From: Chryseobacterium populi
GTDB taxonomy: Bacteria > Bacteroidota > Bacteroidia > Flavobacteriales > Weeksellaceae
DNA: 64,000 nucleotides
Reading direction: 5' to 3'
NCBI RefSeq assembly: GCF_000282115.1
Contig: NZ_AKJY01000014.1
Coordinates: 248,001 to 312,000, forward strand
In this document: one piece after another, positions 45,543 through 53,332 of the stretch
Layout: the number at the start of each line of letters is the position of its first letter
Position numbering within the stretch: the first letter of the stretch is position 1
The notes under the pieces: model-generated
The model's input: only the letters and a program-made list of their open reading frames with translations
Databases searched by the model: none
What the model was told of the DNA's origin: nothing
Program-made: the position numbers and the translations under genes

Positions 45543-45574
45543 TAAAAAAAGACAACCCGTAAGAGTTGCCTTTT
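45543..45574 (-). terminator. Terminator of the amidohydrolase gene
   Basis: On the minus strand GGCAAC pairs with GTTGTC (one G-U) and a T tract follows, 20 bases after the stop. Confidence 0.6.
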
Positions 45575-45593
45575 AAACCTGTATTTTAAAGCT

Positions 45594-47345
45594 TTATTGG
45601 ATAAAATAAACTTTTGATATTTTGTTATTCTTTATTTCATAGACAGCAGTAGCTTCCACTTTTCCAGACTTTTTCATCCCTGAAACGCTTTCTTTATCAA
45701 TCACAAAATTACCATTAATGATCCTGTTGGTGATTTCACAGTGCAGATCAGGCATTCTTTCAAACATTCCGCTATAATCTTTTCTCATCGCCTCTTTTCC
45801 TTTACTTAATAATTTATTCGGGAAAATATAAAGTTCTATGTCCTCAGCATAAGGTTCAAGGAAGGCGTCAATATTTCTTGCGTTATATCCATTCACCTGC
45901 TGCTGCACAAGGTTTTCTGGAGTTGCTTTCACAATTTTATCCGATGCTAAAGGCTGCCCGTTTTTAAACACCATATCGATTTGGGTAAGGTTGTCTAAAT
46001 TTTCGACAGGGTTTGAGTTTAATAAAACAAGATCTGCGATTTTCCCAGTGGTAATGCTTCCTGAAGTATTTTCTTTGTTAAAGATCTTAACAGGATTGAT
46101 GGTTGCCGACTGTAAAACCTGCCAGTTGTTCATTCCGCTTTTCTTCATAGCATTAAGTTCCGCAATAAAAGAAGTTGCGTGCTGCGTCCCTATATTTCCG
46201 GCATCTGTTCCAACTGCAATCGTTACACCTCCGTCTGACAGCTTTTTCAGATTCATAGATCTGATGGAATCTTTTTTTCCGATCTGAGCATTGACTTGCG
46301 GAAGATTAAAACGTTTTTTGAGCTTATTGATCATCAAAGAATCGGCGGAATCAGATAAATGTTTTAGATCATACATCGACCCGATGGCCAGTGGATTTGC
46401 ATTTTCCAGTTCATAGCTGTTGTAATTGTTTTTCTGTGCATACGTTTTATAATAATTGTCTGCTACCGTAAGAGTAGGGCTCAAAACTACTTTTTTATCC
46501 TTTAAAAGCTTTACAAAATTATCGGGAACAACTTCGTCTTCTATATCATGTACCAGAAAATCGGCGCCGTTTTGTACTGCAATCTGGGCGGTGATTCTTT
46601 CTGTAGCATGTACCGCTACTTTTAAATTGTTTTTATGAGCTTCTTCAATGACCATTTTTACAATGGGCTCATATTTCTTTGCTTCAGCTTCCATTTCTTT
46701 TGGATTTGCCATTACGATATACCATATTTTGATAAGATCAGGTTTGTAAGGAAGCTGTTCCTGTACATATTTTTTCGCCTCTTCGGCAGATGCAACCAGT
46801 TTTAGAGGTTCATCCTTATCAAGGTTTTTAAACGCTTCAGGCTCATAGGTAGTGATCAATGGCCCGGCCATATAAACAGTCGGTAAATTGGTTTTCTTTG
46901 AAAATGAATCCCTGAGGGCAAGAAAATTATAGGTTGATCCCACATCAATCATAGAAGTGATTCCGCTTTTAAGATAACGCAGTAGGAAATCTTCCATATT
47001 CTGATGTACCCAATTGATTTCTTTATCATAAGGCACATGTTTTCTCAGATCCAACGCATCCGGTCTTGCATAGAGACCTCCACTTTGAAAAAAATGAATA
47101 TGGGTGTCTGTCATTCCCGGCATCAGAAATTTTCCGTTTCCGTTAATGATATCTGCATTCTGGGGAATTTTTATTTTTTTCGCAGGCTTAATATCTGAAA
47201 TGATGTTTTGGCTGATCACTATTGTTTGATCCGGGATCAGTTTTTTATTGATGACATCAACCACTGTTACGTTCTGAATGTAGGTCTGCGCATCTACCTT
47301 ATAGATCAAAAAGTAAATCAAAAATGACAGGTAAAATCTTTTCAT
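45594..47345 (-). CDS. Exported amidohydrolase with C-terminal SnoaL-like domain
   Basis: The 583-residue protein has a signal peptide (about 1-19) and an amidohydrolase domain (about 20-450). Metal motifs are TDTHIHFF, AVHATE and GTDAG. The last 115 residues (LVQQQVNGYNARNIDAFLEP) form a SnoaL/NTF2-like pocket. The enzyme should hydrolyse a cyclic amide, imide or peptide outside the cytoplasm; the added pocket may bind substrate. A fusion of these two domains is uncommon but known in Bacteroidota. Confidence 0.85.
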   Translation of the reverse strand: MKRFYLSFLIYFLIYKVDAQTYIQNVTVVDVINKKLIPDQTIVISQNIISDIKPAKKIKIPQNADIINGNGKFLMPGMTDTHIHFFQSGGLYARPDALDLRKHVPYDKEINWVHQNMEDFLLRYLKSGITSMIDVGSTYNFLALRDSFSKKTNLPTVYMAGPLITTYEPEAFKNLDKDEPLKLVASAEEAKKYVQEQLPYKPDLIKIWYIVMANPKEMEAEAKKYEPIVKMVIEEAHKNNLKVAVHATERITAQIAVQNGADFLVHDIEDEVVPDNFVKLLKDKKVVLSPTLTVADNYYKTYAQKNNYNSYELENANPLAIGSMYDLKHLSDSADSLMINKLKKRFNLPQVNAQIGKKDSIRSMNLKKLSDGGVTIAVGTDAGNIGTQHATSFIAELNAMKKSGMNNWQVLQSATINPVKIFNKENTSGSITTGKIADLVLLNSNPVENLDNLTQIDMVFKNGQPLASDKIVKATPENLVQQQVNGYNARNIDAFLEPYAEDIELYIFPNKLLSKGKEAMRKDYSGMFERMPDLHCEITNRIINGNFVIDKESVSGMKKSGKVEATAVYEIKNNKISKVYFIQ

Positions 47346-47568
47346 GTGTTTTTATTTAATCTTATTTTTTCAAATATAATAAAATGGTACCTAAAATTTT
47401 TATAAGATTTCTATGAGAAGATTATAACCCAGCTATTTGTTTTTTGATATCATCCTTTACACTCAAATTCAATATATACAGAATTCCGGATTTTCATTAT
47501 TAGTTTCTGTTTAAAATATTTTAATCAGGATAAAAATTTAACCCCGGAGTCGAGGGTCGGGAAGGTAA

Positions 47569-47599
47569 ACTTGGTAAGACTCTGGCTTCACTTGGTGAA
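47569..47599. promoter_or_regulatory. LytTR-type direct repeats upstream of the kinase operon
   Basis: ACTTGGTAAG (47569-47578) and ACTTGGTGAA (47590-47599) are 21 bases apart start to start and end 5 bases before the -33 element of the kinase promoter. This is a typical activator position and implies autoregulation by the LytTR protein encoded in the operon. Confidence 0.65.
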
Positions 47600-47604
47600 T
47601 AGCT

Positions 47605-47635
47605 TTTGGACAAACTATATATATGTATATCTTTG
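47605..47635 (+). promoter_or_regulatory. Promoter of the histidine kinase operon
   Basis: TTTG (47605-47608) and TATCTTTG (47628-47635) are 19 bases apart, a full match to the flavobacterial pattern. The ATG follows only 4 bases after the -7 element, so the mRNA may be leaderless or start at a second ATG (47646). Confidence 0.65.
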
Positions 47636-47639
47636 TTTT

Positions 47640-49433
47640 ATGAAAATGCTGCGACATTTGGTATTTCTTTTTTTGATCTGTTTTGGGAATATATTGTATT
47701 CTCAAAGCAATAATAATGTGGTTCAGGAGGTTCAGGTTCAGAGTAAAAAGCTTAGAAAGGCTGTTGATGACAAAGACCCGTCTGCCCAGGCCGATTCTTA
47801 CTATAATATAGGAGAAACGTTTTTCAACAACGGGAATTTCTCAAAAAGCGAAGAATATTTCACTAAGGCTAAAACCATCTATGAGCAGCTGAACGATAAA
47901 TCCAATATTGAGAAAGTGAGCCGGAAACTGGCTCAGTCGCAGGAAAAACAAAATAAAATAACACCTGCAATCAGCAATTACAGCAGAGCAGCAGAAGTAA
48001 ATTACTCTTCAAGAGCCAAAGCTGTCAATTCTAATGATGCAGCAAGACTTTCCTCATCGTCGCCGGAATTAAAAGCCGAAGCAATACAAAGTAATATAGA
48101 TCTCAGCCGGAAAGAGGATGAAAAAGAAGAACTTGCGACGAGCTATAGCCAGATGGCAGATGTCTACATACAGCAGAAAGATATTCCGAAAGCCGAAGAA
48201 AACCTTAATAATGCTTATAAATTATCTAAAGAACAGGCTCCACAGCAGGCTTTGGAGATCAATCAGAAGCTAACCGATTTTTATGTCGGAAATAAAAATT
48301 ATGATAAAGCCATTGAGGCAAAAAAAAATGTACTGAAAGAAGATTTTGTAAAAAGTAATTCACAAGAAGAAGTTGAGCAGATTCAAGAGCTGGCTGATAT
48401 TTATATTAAGAAAAATGATCCCGGAGAAGCTGTTGATCTTCTGAAAAAATCCTACAGTTTAGCGATAGAAAAAGGGCATACGATGGAAGCACAGAAAAGT
48501 GTGAAAAAACTGGACAGCCTCTATAATGTTTCTGATAATACCGATGCTTCCGTAAAGCTGTATCGCGATTTTCTGGGAAAGCTGCCGGATCTAGTTGCCA
48601 AAGACAGAAGTCTGGTTGATAATAAAATCCTTGAAGATACCGAACAGAGAATTGTACAGCTGGAAAAAGAAAGGGAGCTGAAAGATGAGCTTATCCGTAA
48701 AAAAAATGTGTTTAATTATGGCCTCATCGGAGCTTTGATTGTATTATCAGGATTAATCATATTTATTTTTCTGACGTTGAGAAAAGTTCAGATCAAGAAT
48801 AAGAAAATTGCCCTGCAATCGCTTCGGAGAGAAATGAATCCGCATTTTATCTTTAACAGTTTAAATAGTGTCAATCATTTTATTGCCACGAATAACGAGC
48901 TTGAAGCCAATCAGTATTTAACCAAATTTTCAAAGCTGATGCGTGGTGTAATGGAAAATTCTACAGAAGATTTTATTCCGTTTCAGCAGGAGCTGGATTT
49001 ATTACAGAATTATCTCGCTCTCGAAAAAACACGCTTTGCAGATAAATTTGATTATGAAATTAATGTCGATGAAAATCTGAGTATGCAAAGCCTGCAGGTT
49101 CCGGGAATGCTGATTCAGCCATTTTTGGAAAATGCAGTCTGGCACGGATTAAGATACAGGGAAGATAAAGGATTTCTGAAACTGAGTTTTGAAAAAAATG
49201 ATCAGCGTTTAAAAATTACCATTGAAGATGACGGGATCGGAATTGAAGAAAGTAAAAAGCAAAAAACACAGCATCAAAAGGCAAGAGAAGGCCGTGGAAT
49301 GAAAAATACACTGGAAAGGATCAAACTGCTGAATGACCTGTATCATCAGGATATTCAATGTAAAGTCACCGATAAAAAAGATGGCCCGGGAGTTCTGGTA
49401 GAGATCAATTATGAGTTAATGAGTTATAAATGA
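47640..49433 (+). CDS. TPR sensor histidine kinase, LytS/YehU type
   Basis: I start at 47640; a longer frame to 47571 would cross the promoter. The 597-residue protein has a signal peptide, TPR repeats (about 30-330), one membrane segment (about 362-383) and a His kinase domain of the PF06580 type. The phosphorylated His402 lies in MNPHFIFNSLNSVNHF, and the ATP part has GMLIQPFLENAVWHG. It senses a periplasmic signal, perhaps peptides, and phosphorylates the LytTR protein encoded 125 bases later. Confidence 0.9.
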   Translation: MKMLRHLVFLFLICFGNILYSQSNNNVVQEVQVQSKKLRKAVDDKDPSAQADSYYNIGETFFNNGNFSKSEEYFTKAKTIYEQLNDKSNIEKVSRKLAQSQEKQNKITPAISNYSRAAEVNYSSRAKAVNSNDAARLSSSSPELKAEAIQSNIDLSRKEDEKEELATSYSQMADVYIQQKDIPKAEENLNNAYKLSKEQAPQQALEINQKLTDFYVGNKNYDKAIEAKKNVLKEDFVKSNSQEEVEQIQELADIYIKKNDPGEAVDLLKKSYSLAIEKGHTMEAQKSVKKLDSLYNVSDNTDASVKLYRDFLGKLPDLVAKDRSLVDNKILEDTEQRIVQLEKERELKDELIRKKNVFNYGLIGALIVLSGLIIFIFLTLRKVQIKNKKIALQSLRREMNPHFIFNSLNSVNHFIATNNELEANQYLTKFSKLMRGVMENSTEDFIPFQQELDLLQNYLALEKTRFADKFDYEINVDENLSMQSLQVPGMLIQPFLENAVWHGLRYREDKGFLKLSFEKNDQRLKITIEDDGIGIEESKKQKTQHQKAREGRGMKNTLERIKLLNDLYHQDIQCKVTDKKDGPGVLVEINYELMSYK

Positions 49434-49474
49434 TGAGTTATGAGTTATGAGTTATGAGTTATGAGTTATGAGTT
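49433..49474. repeat. Six tandem copies of the heptamer ATGAGTT
   Basis: Six exact units run from the last base of the kinase stop codon to 49474. Earlier partial units are in the last codons of the kinase. Similar degenerate strings occur in the gap before the second M13 gene (about 55490-55530, on the opposite strand). It is a dispersed microsatellite, and copy number may vary between strains. Confidence 0.85.
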
Positions 49475-49558
49475 TCGGGCTATAAAATTACCGGTCATAA
49501 TTTCTCTCAACTAGAAACTCTCAATTTTAATCAATAACCTATATAATATCTGAAAAAA

Positions 49559-50293
49559 ATGAGAATAAAAGCTGTAATCGTAGATGATGAAATCATTGCA
49601 AGAGAAGTTCTGAGGAATTATCTTACCAAATACTGTCCGCAGATTGAGATCCTCGGGGAAGCTGAAAATATAAAAGAAGCAGTCCCGTTAATTGTGGAAA
49701 AGAAGCCTCAACTGGTTTTTCTGGATGTGGAAATGCCTTATGGAAATGCTTTTGATGTCTTGGAAGCTACCAAAGATTATTCTTATGAAACCATTTTTAT
49801 TACTGCATTTTCCCAGTATTCTCTGCAGGCGCTTAATAAGTCGGCAAGTTATTATATTCTGAAACCAATCGATATCCAGGAGCTTATTCTGGCGGTGAAT
49901 AAGGTTTCTGAGAGTATTGAAAAAAATGAAGAGCTCAACCGGAATAAAATCTTACTGGAGAATCTCAAATTAAAACCTGAAAAACAACAGCTTATTCTGC
50001 CAACTTTACAAGGGTTTGATGTGGTGAAAACTGAAGATATCCTGAGGCTTCAGGCAGATGGAAATTTCACACAGGTCTATCTTACGAATGGTACAAAGAA
50101 AATGGTCTGCCGGTTTTTAAAGCATTTTGATGACTTGCTGGAAGTACCTTTTGTGAGGGTGCACCGTTCTCATATTATCAATACCAATTATGTGAAGTCT
50201 TACCATAAAAGCGGCACGGTAATGCTTGCGGATGAGGTGGAGATTGAAGTTTCAGGGACATTTAAAGATGCCTTCCTGAAAGTTTTCTCTTAG
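49559..50293 (+). CDS. LytTR family response regulator
   Basis: The 244-residue protein has a receiver domain (1-120) with DD at 9-10, phosphorylated Asp56 in VFLDVEMP and a Lys near residue 105. A LytTR DNA-binding domain follows (about 140-242; LQADGNFTQVYLTNG and VRVHRSHIINTNYV). It is the partner of the TPR kinase and the likely binder of the 21-base-period repeats at 47569 and 45506. Confidence 0.95.
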   Translation: MRIKAVIVDDEIIAREVLRNYLTKYCPQIEILGEAENIKEAVPLIVEKKPQLVFLDVEMPYGNAFDVLEATKDYSYETIFITAFSQYSLQALNKSASYYILKPIDIQELILAVNKVSESIEKNEELNRNKILLENLKLKPEKQQLILPTLQGFDVVKTEDILRLQADGNFTQVYLTNGTKKMVCRFLKHFDDLLEVPFVRVHRSHIINTNYVKSYHKSGTVMLADEVEIEVSGTFKDAFLKVFS

Positions 50294-50353
50294 AATAACA
50301 GCCTAAGGGCATTATTTTTGGACTTTTCATAGTAACCACAAACGAATTTTATT

Positions 50354-50896
50354 ATGAAAAATTTTCAGAAAATTGCCATTCCCGTTTCGTTGGGTATTTT
50401 GGGGTTAGTGATCTTTAATTCCTTTTCGGTGAGAATTCCCAAAGGAGCAGTGGCTGTAGCCCATTTCAGACCGGAAAAATATTTAGGAAAATGGTACGAA
50501 ATTGCCAGACTCGATTATAAATTCGAGAAAGACATGGATAATGTAACGGCTATCTATTCTCAGAATCCTAACGGAACAATCCGTGTTGATAATAAAGGAT
50601 ACAACTATATCAAAAAAGAATGGAAAGAATCGACAGGTGAGGCCCGGTTTGTAAAAGATAAAACAGAGGCCCGCCTGAAAGTATCTTTCTTTAAGCCTGT
50701 CTGGGCTGGTTATAACGTGATTGATATTGACGAAAATTACCAGTATGCTCTTGTAGCCGGGAACAGTTTAAAATACCTATGGATCTTATCCCGCACCACT
50801 ACAATCCCTGAAAGCATAAGACAAAGATTTTTAGAAAAAGCAAAGAAAATAGGTTACAATACAAATGAACTGATCTGGGTAAGGCATTATCAATAA
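50354..50896 (+). CDS. Lipocalin family protein, Blc-like
   Basis: The 180-residue protein has an N-terminal membrane or signal segment (about 8-26) and the lipocalin motif KYLGKWYEIARLDYKFE, with YNVIDIDENYQYALVAG and a C-terminal Arg-containing end. This is the bacterial Blc group that binds fatty acids or lysolipids at the envelope. The lipobox Cys of Blc is absent, so it may be anchored by its N-terminal helix. Confidence 0.85.
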   Translation: MKNFQKIAIPVSLGILGLVIFNSFSVRIPKGAVAVAHFRPEKYLGKWYEIARLDYKFEKDMDNVTAIYSQNPNGTIRVDNKGYNYIKKEWKESTGEARFVKDKTEARLKVSFFKPVWAGYNVIDIDENYQYALVAGNSLKYLWILSRTTTIPESIRQRFLEKAKKIGYNTNELIWVRHYQ

Positions 50897-50989
50897 TTTT
50901 GAATATTTCGAAGGAGAACCCATAATTTTCTTTCTGTGGGTAGCTACTACTATCGGAGCCGGGATAATTATGTTACTGAAAACCACCCC

Positions 50990-51040
50990 GGCAAAAATTC
51001 TGAAGAATTTTTGCCACCCCTCCGGAGGAGGGGAATTCCC
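50990..51040. repeat. Nested hairpin element between convergent genes
   Basis: A first perfect stem (50990-51000 with 51005-51015, loop TGAA) is followed one base later by a second (51017-51023 with 51027-51033, loop GGA) and a palindrome GGGAATTCCC (51031-51040). It separates the lipocalin and the leftward hypothetical gene and may be a mobile REP-like unit or a double terminator. Confidence 0.6.
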
Positions 51041-51080
51041 ATATACAATTTTTACGATTGATACTGATTTGCTATGTGGT

Positions 51081-51557
51081 TTAATTCGGGCTTTTATACT
51101 CTTTCCATTCTTCAAAACGGTGAGCAATAAGCTGTTTCATCAGATCATAGTTTTGATAAGTATCTTCAATATGATAAAAAGTTTCGTATTCGTAATCATT
51201 TTCTTCGGCTTTGGCGTCAAAAAGATTTACGTAATCATCGGCAAATGAACTGAATTTATTTCCGAAATCTGTATCATCGGCATAATAATCTTTTGCAAAG
51301 GCATTTCCTATATCACTTAAATCATATTCAGAAAATTTTCCGTCCATTGCATCCATTACATATTCTGCACCTGTGATTTCTCTTCGTTTTAATTTTTCAA
51401 TCTCTTCTGCAGTATCTTCTTTCAGTTCTTCCGAAATTAAATCATTGTGAATGCACCAGTTCAGGAACATACCTGTGTGCGTTGCACTGTTTTTTTCAGG
51501 AAGTCCTTCAGGAAAATCGCCACCATAATGCCATGAAGCATCATCATATTTAGACAT
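51081..51557 (-). CDS. Conserved hypothetical acidic protein
   Basis: I start at MSKYDDASWHYGG (51557). The 158-residue soluble protein is acidic and has SATHTGMFLNWCIHNDLISE, a pattern seen in a family of unknown function sometimes close to toxin immunity or SMI1-like proteins. No signal peptide or metal motif is visible. I cannot assign a role. Confidence 0.65.
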   Translation of the reverse strand: MSKYDDASWHYGGDFPEGLPEKNSATHTGMFLNWCIHNDLISEELKEDTAEEIEKLKRREITGAEYVMDAMDGKFSEYDLSDIGNAFAKDYYADDTDFGNKFSSFADDYVNLFDAKAEENDYEYETFYHIEDTYQNYDLMKQLIAHRFEEWKEYKSPN

Positions 51558-51672
51558 ATTTTTAATTATAGTTTTAAAACAATTTCTGTCAAAAATAGAA
51601 AAAATCAATTTATATTGTCCGTCATGCAGATTTTCCCGTCATTTGTATAGAATTTTTTTCGAAGATTAATAT

Positions 51673-52923
51673 ATGGAAAATGCTGTTCTTATTACCATTG
51701 GTGATGAAATCCTTTCAGGGAACACGGTGGATACCAATTCTAATTTTATTGCTACCGAACTTAAAAACATAGGCATCAGAGTTTCTCAGATTTTTACGAT
51801 CTCAGATGAAATTGAAACCATCAAAAATACATTACAGTCTGCTTTTGAAATGGGTGATCTGGTGATTACAACCGGTGGATTGGGCCCTACCCGGGATGAT
51901 AAAACCAAAAAAGCCCTTGCAGAATTTTTCAATGATGAAATCACTTTGGATGAAGTTACCTTTGAACATCTTAGAGGGTATATGGAAAGACGGGGCCGTC
52001 TGGATATTCTTGAAAGAAACAGGGAACAGGCTTTTGTTCCTGCAAAATCTACAGTTTTTCAGAACCAGTACGGAACGGCACCGTGTATGATGATGAAGCT
52101 GGATGGTAAATTAAGCTTCAGCCTTCCGGGGGTTCCTTATGAAGTAAAGCCATTGGTTAAAGATCAGATTATTCCTTATTTAAAAGAGCATTTTAATCTG
52201 AATTATATTGTCACAAGAATAATTTCTGTGGTCGGAATCCCTGAAAGTATCCTGGCGGATATGATTGAAAACTGGGAACTTACCCTGCCTGAAAATTTAA
52301 CACTGTCTTACTTGCCAATCGGTACCCGTGTTAAGCTGAGATTAACGGCAACCGGAGATAATGAAAGAGTTCTGCAACAGCAGCTTGAAGAAGAAATTGA
52401 AAAGTTATTTCCTTTAATCGGGGACAGTATTGTTGCTACTACAGAAGATAAAATTGAGAAAATTCTTGGAGAATTACTGAGTGAAAGAAAAATGACGATT
52501 TCAACGGCGGAAAGCTGTACGGGAGGAGAATTGGCGAGACTGATCACCTCAAATTCCGGGAGCTCACAATATTTTATGGGGGGAATTGTGCCTTACGCCA
52601 CAGAAAAGAAAATTGAAATATTAAAAGTTTCTAAAAATACGGTAGACCAGTATACGGTAGTAAGCGAACAGGTCGCTCAGGAAATGGCAAAAGGCTGCCA
52701 GCAATTATTTGATACTGATATTTCCCTGTCTACAACAGGCGTTGCAGGCCCGGGAAAAGGAGAGGATGGAAAAGAGGTAGGAACTGTTTTTTACACGATC
52801 AGGGTTAAAGATCAGGAACGGACATTCAAATTGTATATGCCCCATTTGGAAAGAGCAGATTTTATTTATTTTGTTTCCCAGAAGATGATCCAGGATCTGG
52901 TAAGGATACTGGTAAATGGTTAA
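51673..52923 (+). CDS. CinA family protein (competence/damage-inducible, NMN deamidase type)
   Basis: The 416-residue cytoplasmic protein has an N-terminal MoaB/CinA domain (1-170; ITTGGLGPTRDDKTKKAL) and a C-terminal deamidase domain (about 255-415; TAESCTGGELARLITSNSGS). The C-terminal part hydrolyses nicotinamide mononucleotide and the N-terminal part cleaves ADP-ribose-type substrates in homologs. Length and domain order are normal. Confidence 0.93.
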   Translation: MENAVLITIGDEILSGNTVDTNSNFIATELKNIGIRVSQIFTISDEIETIKNTLQSAFEMGDLVITTGGLGPTRDDKTKKALAEFFNDEITLDEVTFEHLRGYMERRGRLDILERNREQAFVPAKSTVFQNQYGTAPCMMMKLDGKLSFSLPGVPYEVKPLVKDQIIPYLKEHFNLNYIVTRIISVVGIPESILADMIENWELTLPENLTLSYLPIGTRVKLRLTATGDNERVLQQQLEEEIEKLFPLIGDSIVATTEDKIEKILGELLSERKMTISTAESCTGGELARLITSNSGSSQYFMGGIVPYATEKKIEILKVSKNTVDQYTVVSEQVAQEMAKGCQQLFDTDISLSTTGVAGPGKGEDGKEVGTVFYTIRVKDQERTFKLYMPHLERADFIYFVSQKMIQDLVRILVNG

Positions 52924-53054
52924 AAAATCAGTAGGTTTTTAATATTTTTTTTAATTAATTTCTATACGGTTTTTCACGCTTTCTGGAATTCAATTCAAGA
53001 AATAACAAGACGTGGACGACTCAAAACATATTTTCAAGCCAATAACAAAAACGC

Positions 53055-53255
53055 TGGGGAAATGTACAGTGGGGTCACGGTTTTTTTATCTTTATTGCAG
53101 TGCTTCTTTTTCTGGAACTGAACGTAAGGATGAGGCTGGATAAAAGTCCGAAAATTCCCCTAAACAGCAGTTTGAGAAAAGCACTGGAAAACGAAATGCA
53201 GTCCTGGGGATTCCTGAAAAGAACCGGTAATGTAAAGGAAGTAATAACGTCTTAA
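53055..53255 (+). pseudogene. Remnant of a small membrane protein gene
   Basis: One frame gives a hydrophobic segment WGHGFFIFIAVLLFLELN and continues for 66 codons to a stop at 53255, ending with WGFLKRTGNVKEVITS. It has no start in frame, and the preceding region reads on in another frame (DDSKHIFKPITK, from 53015), so a frameshift is likely. I do not recognise the family. It lies in the 409-base gap between cinA and the first M13 gene. Confidence 0.4.
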
Positions 53256-53332
53256 ATATTTATTAATTTAATTTTAAAAAAAAGTAACGAATCTCAAAAA
53301 AAAGAGACATATTTACATAAATTGTTATTCTA

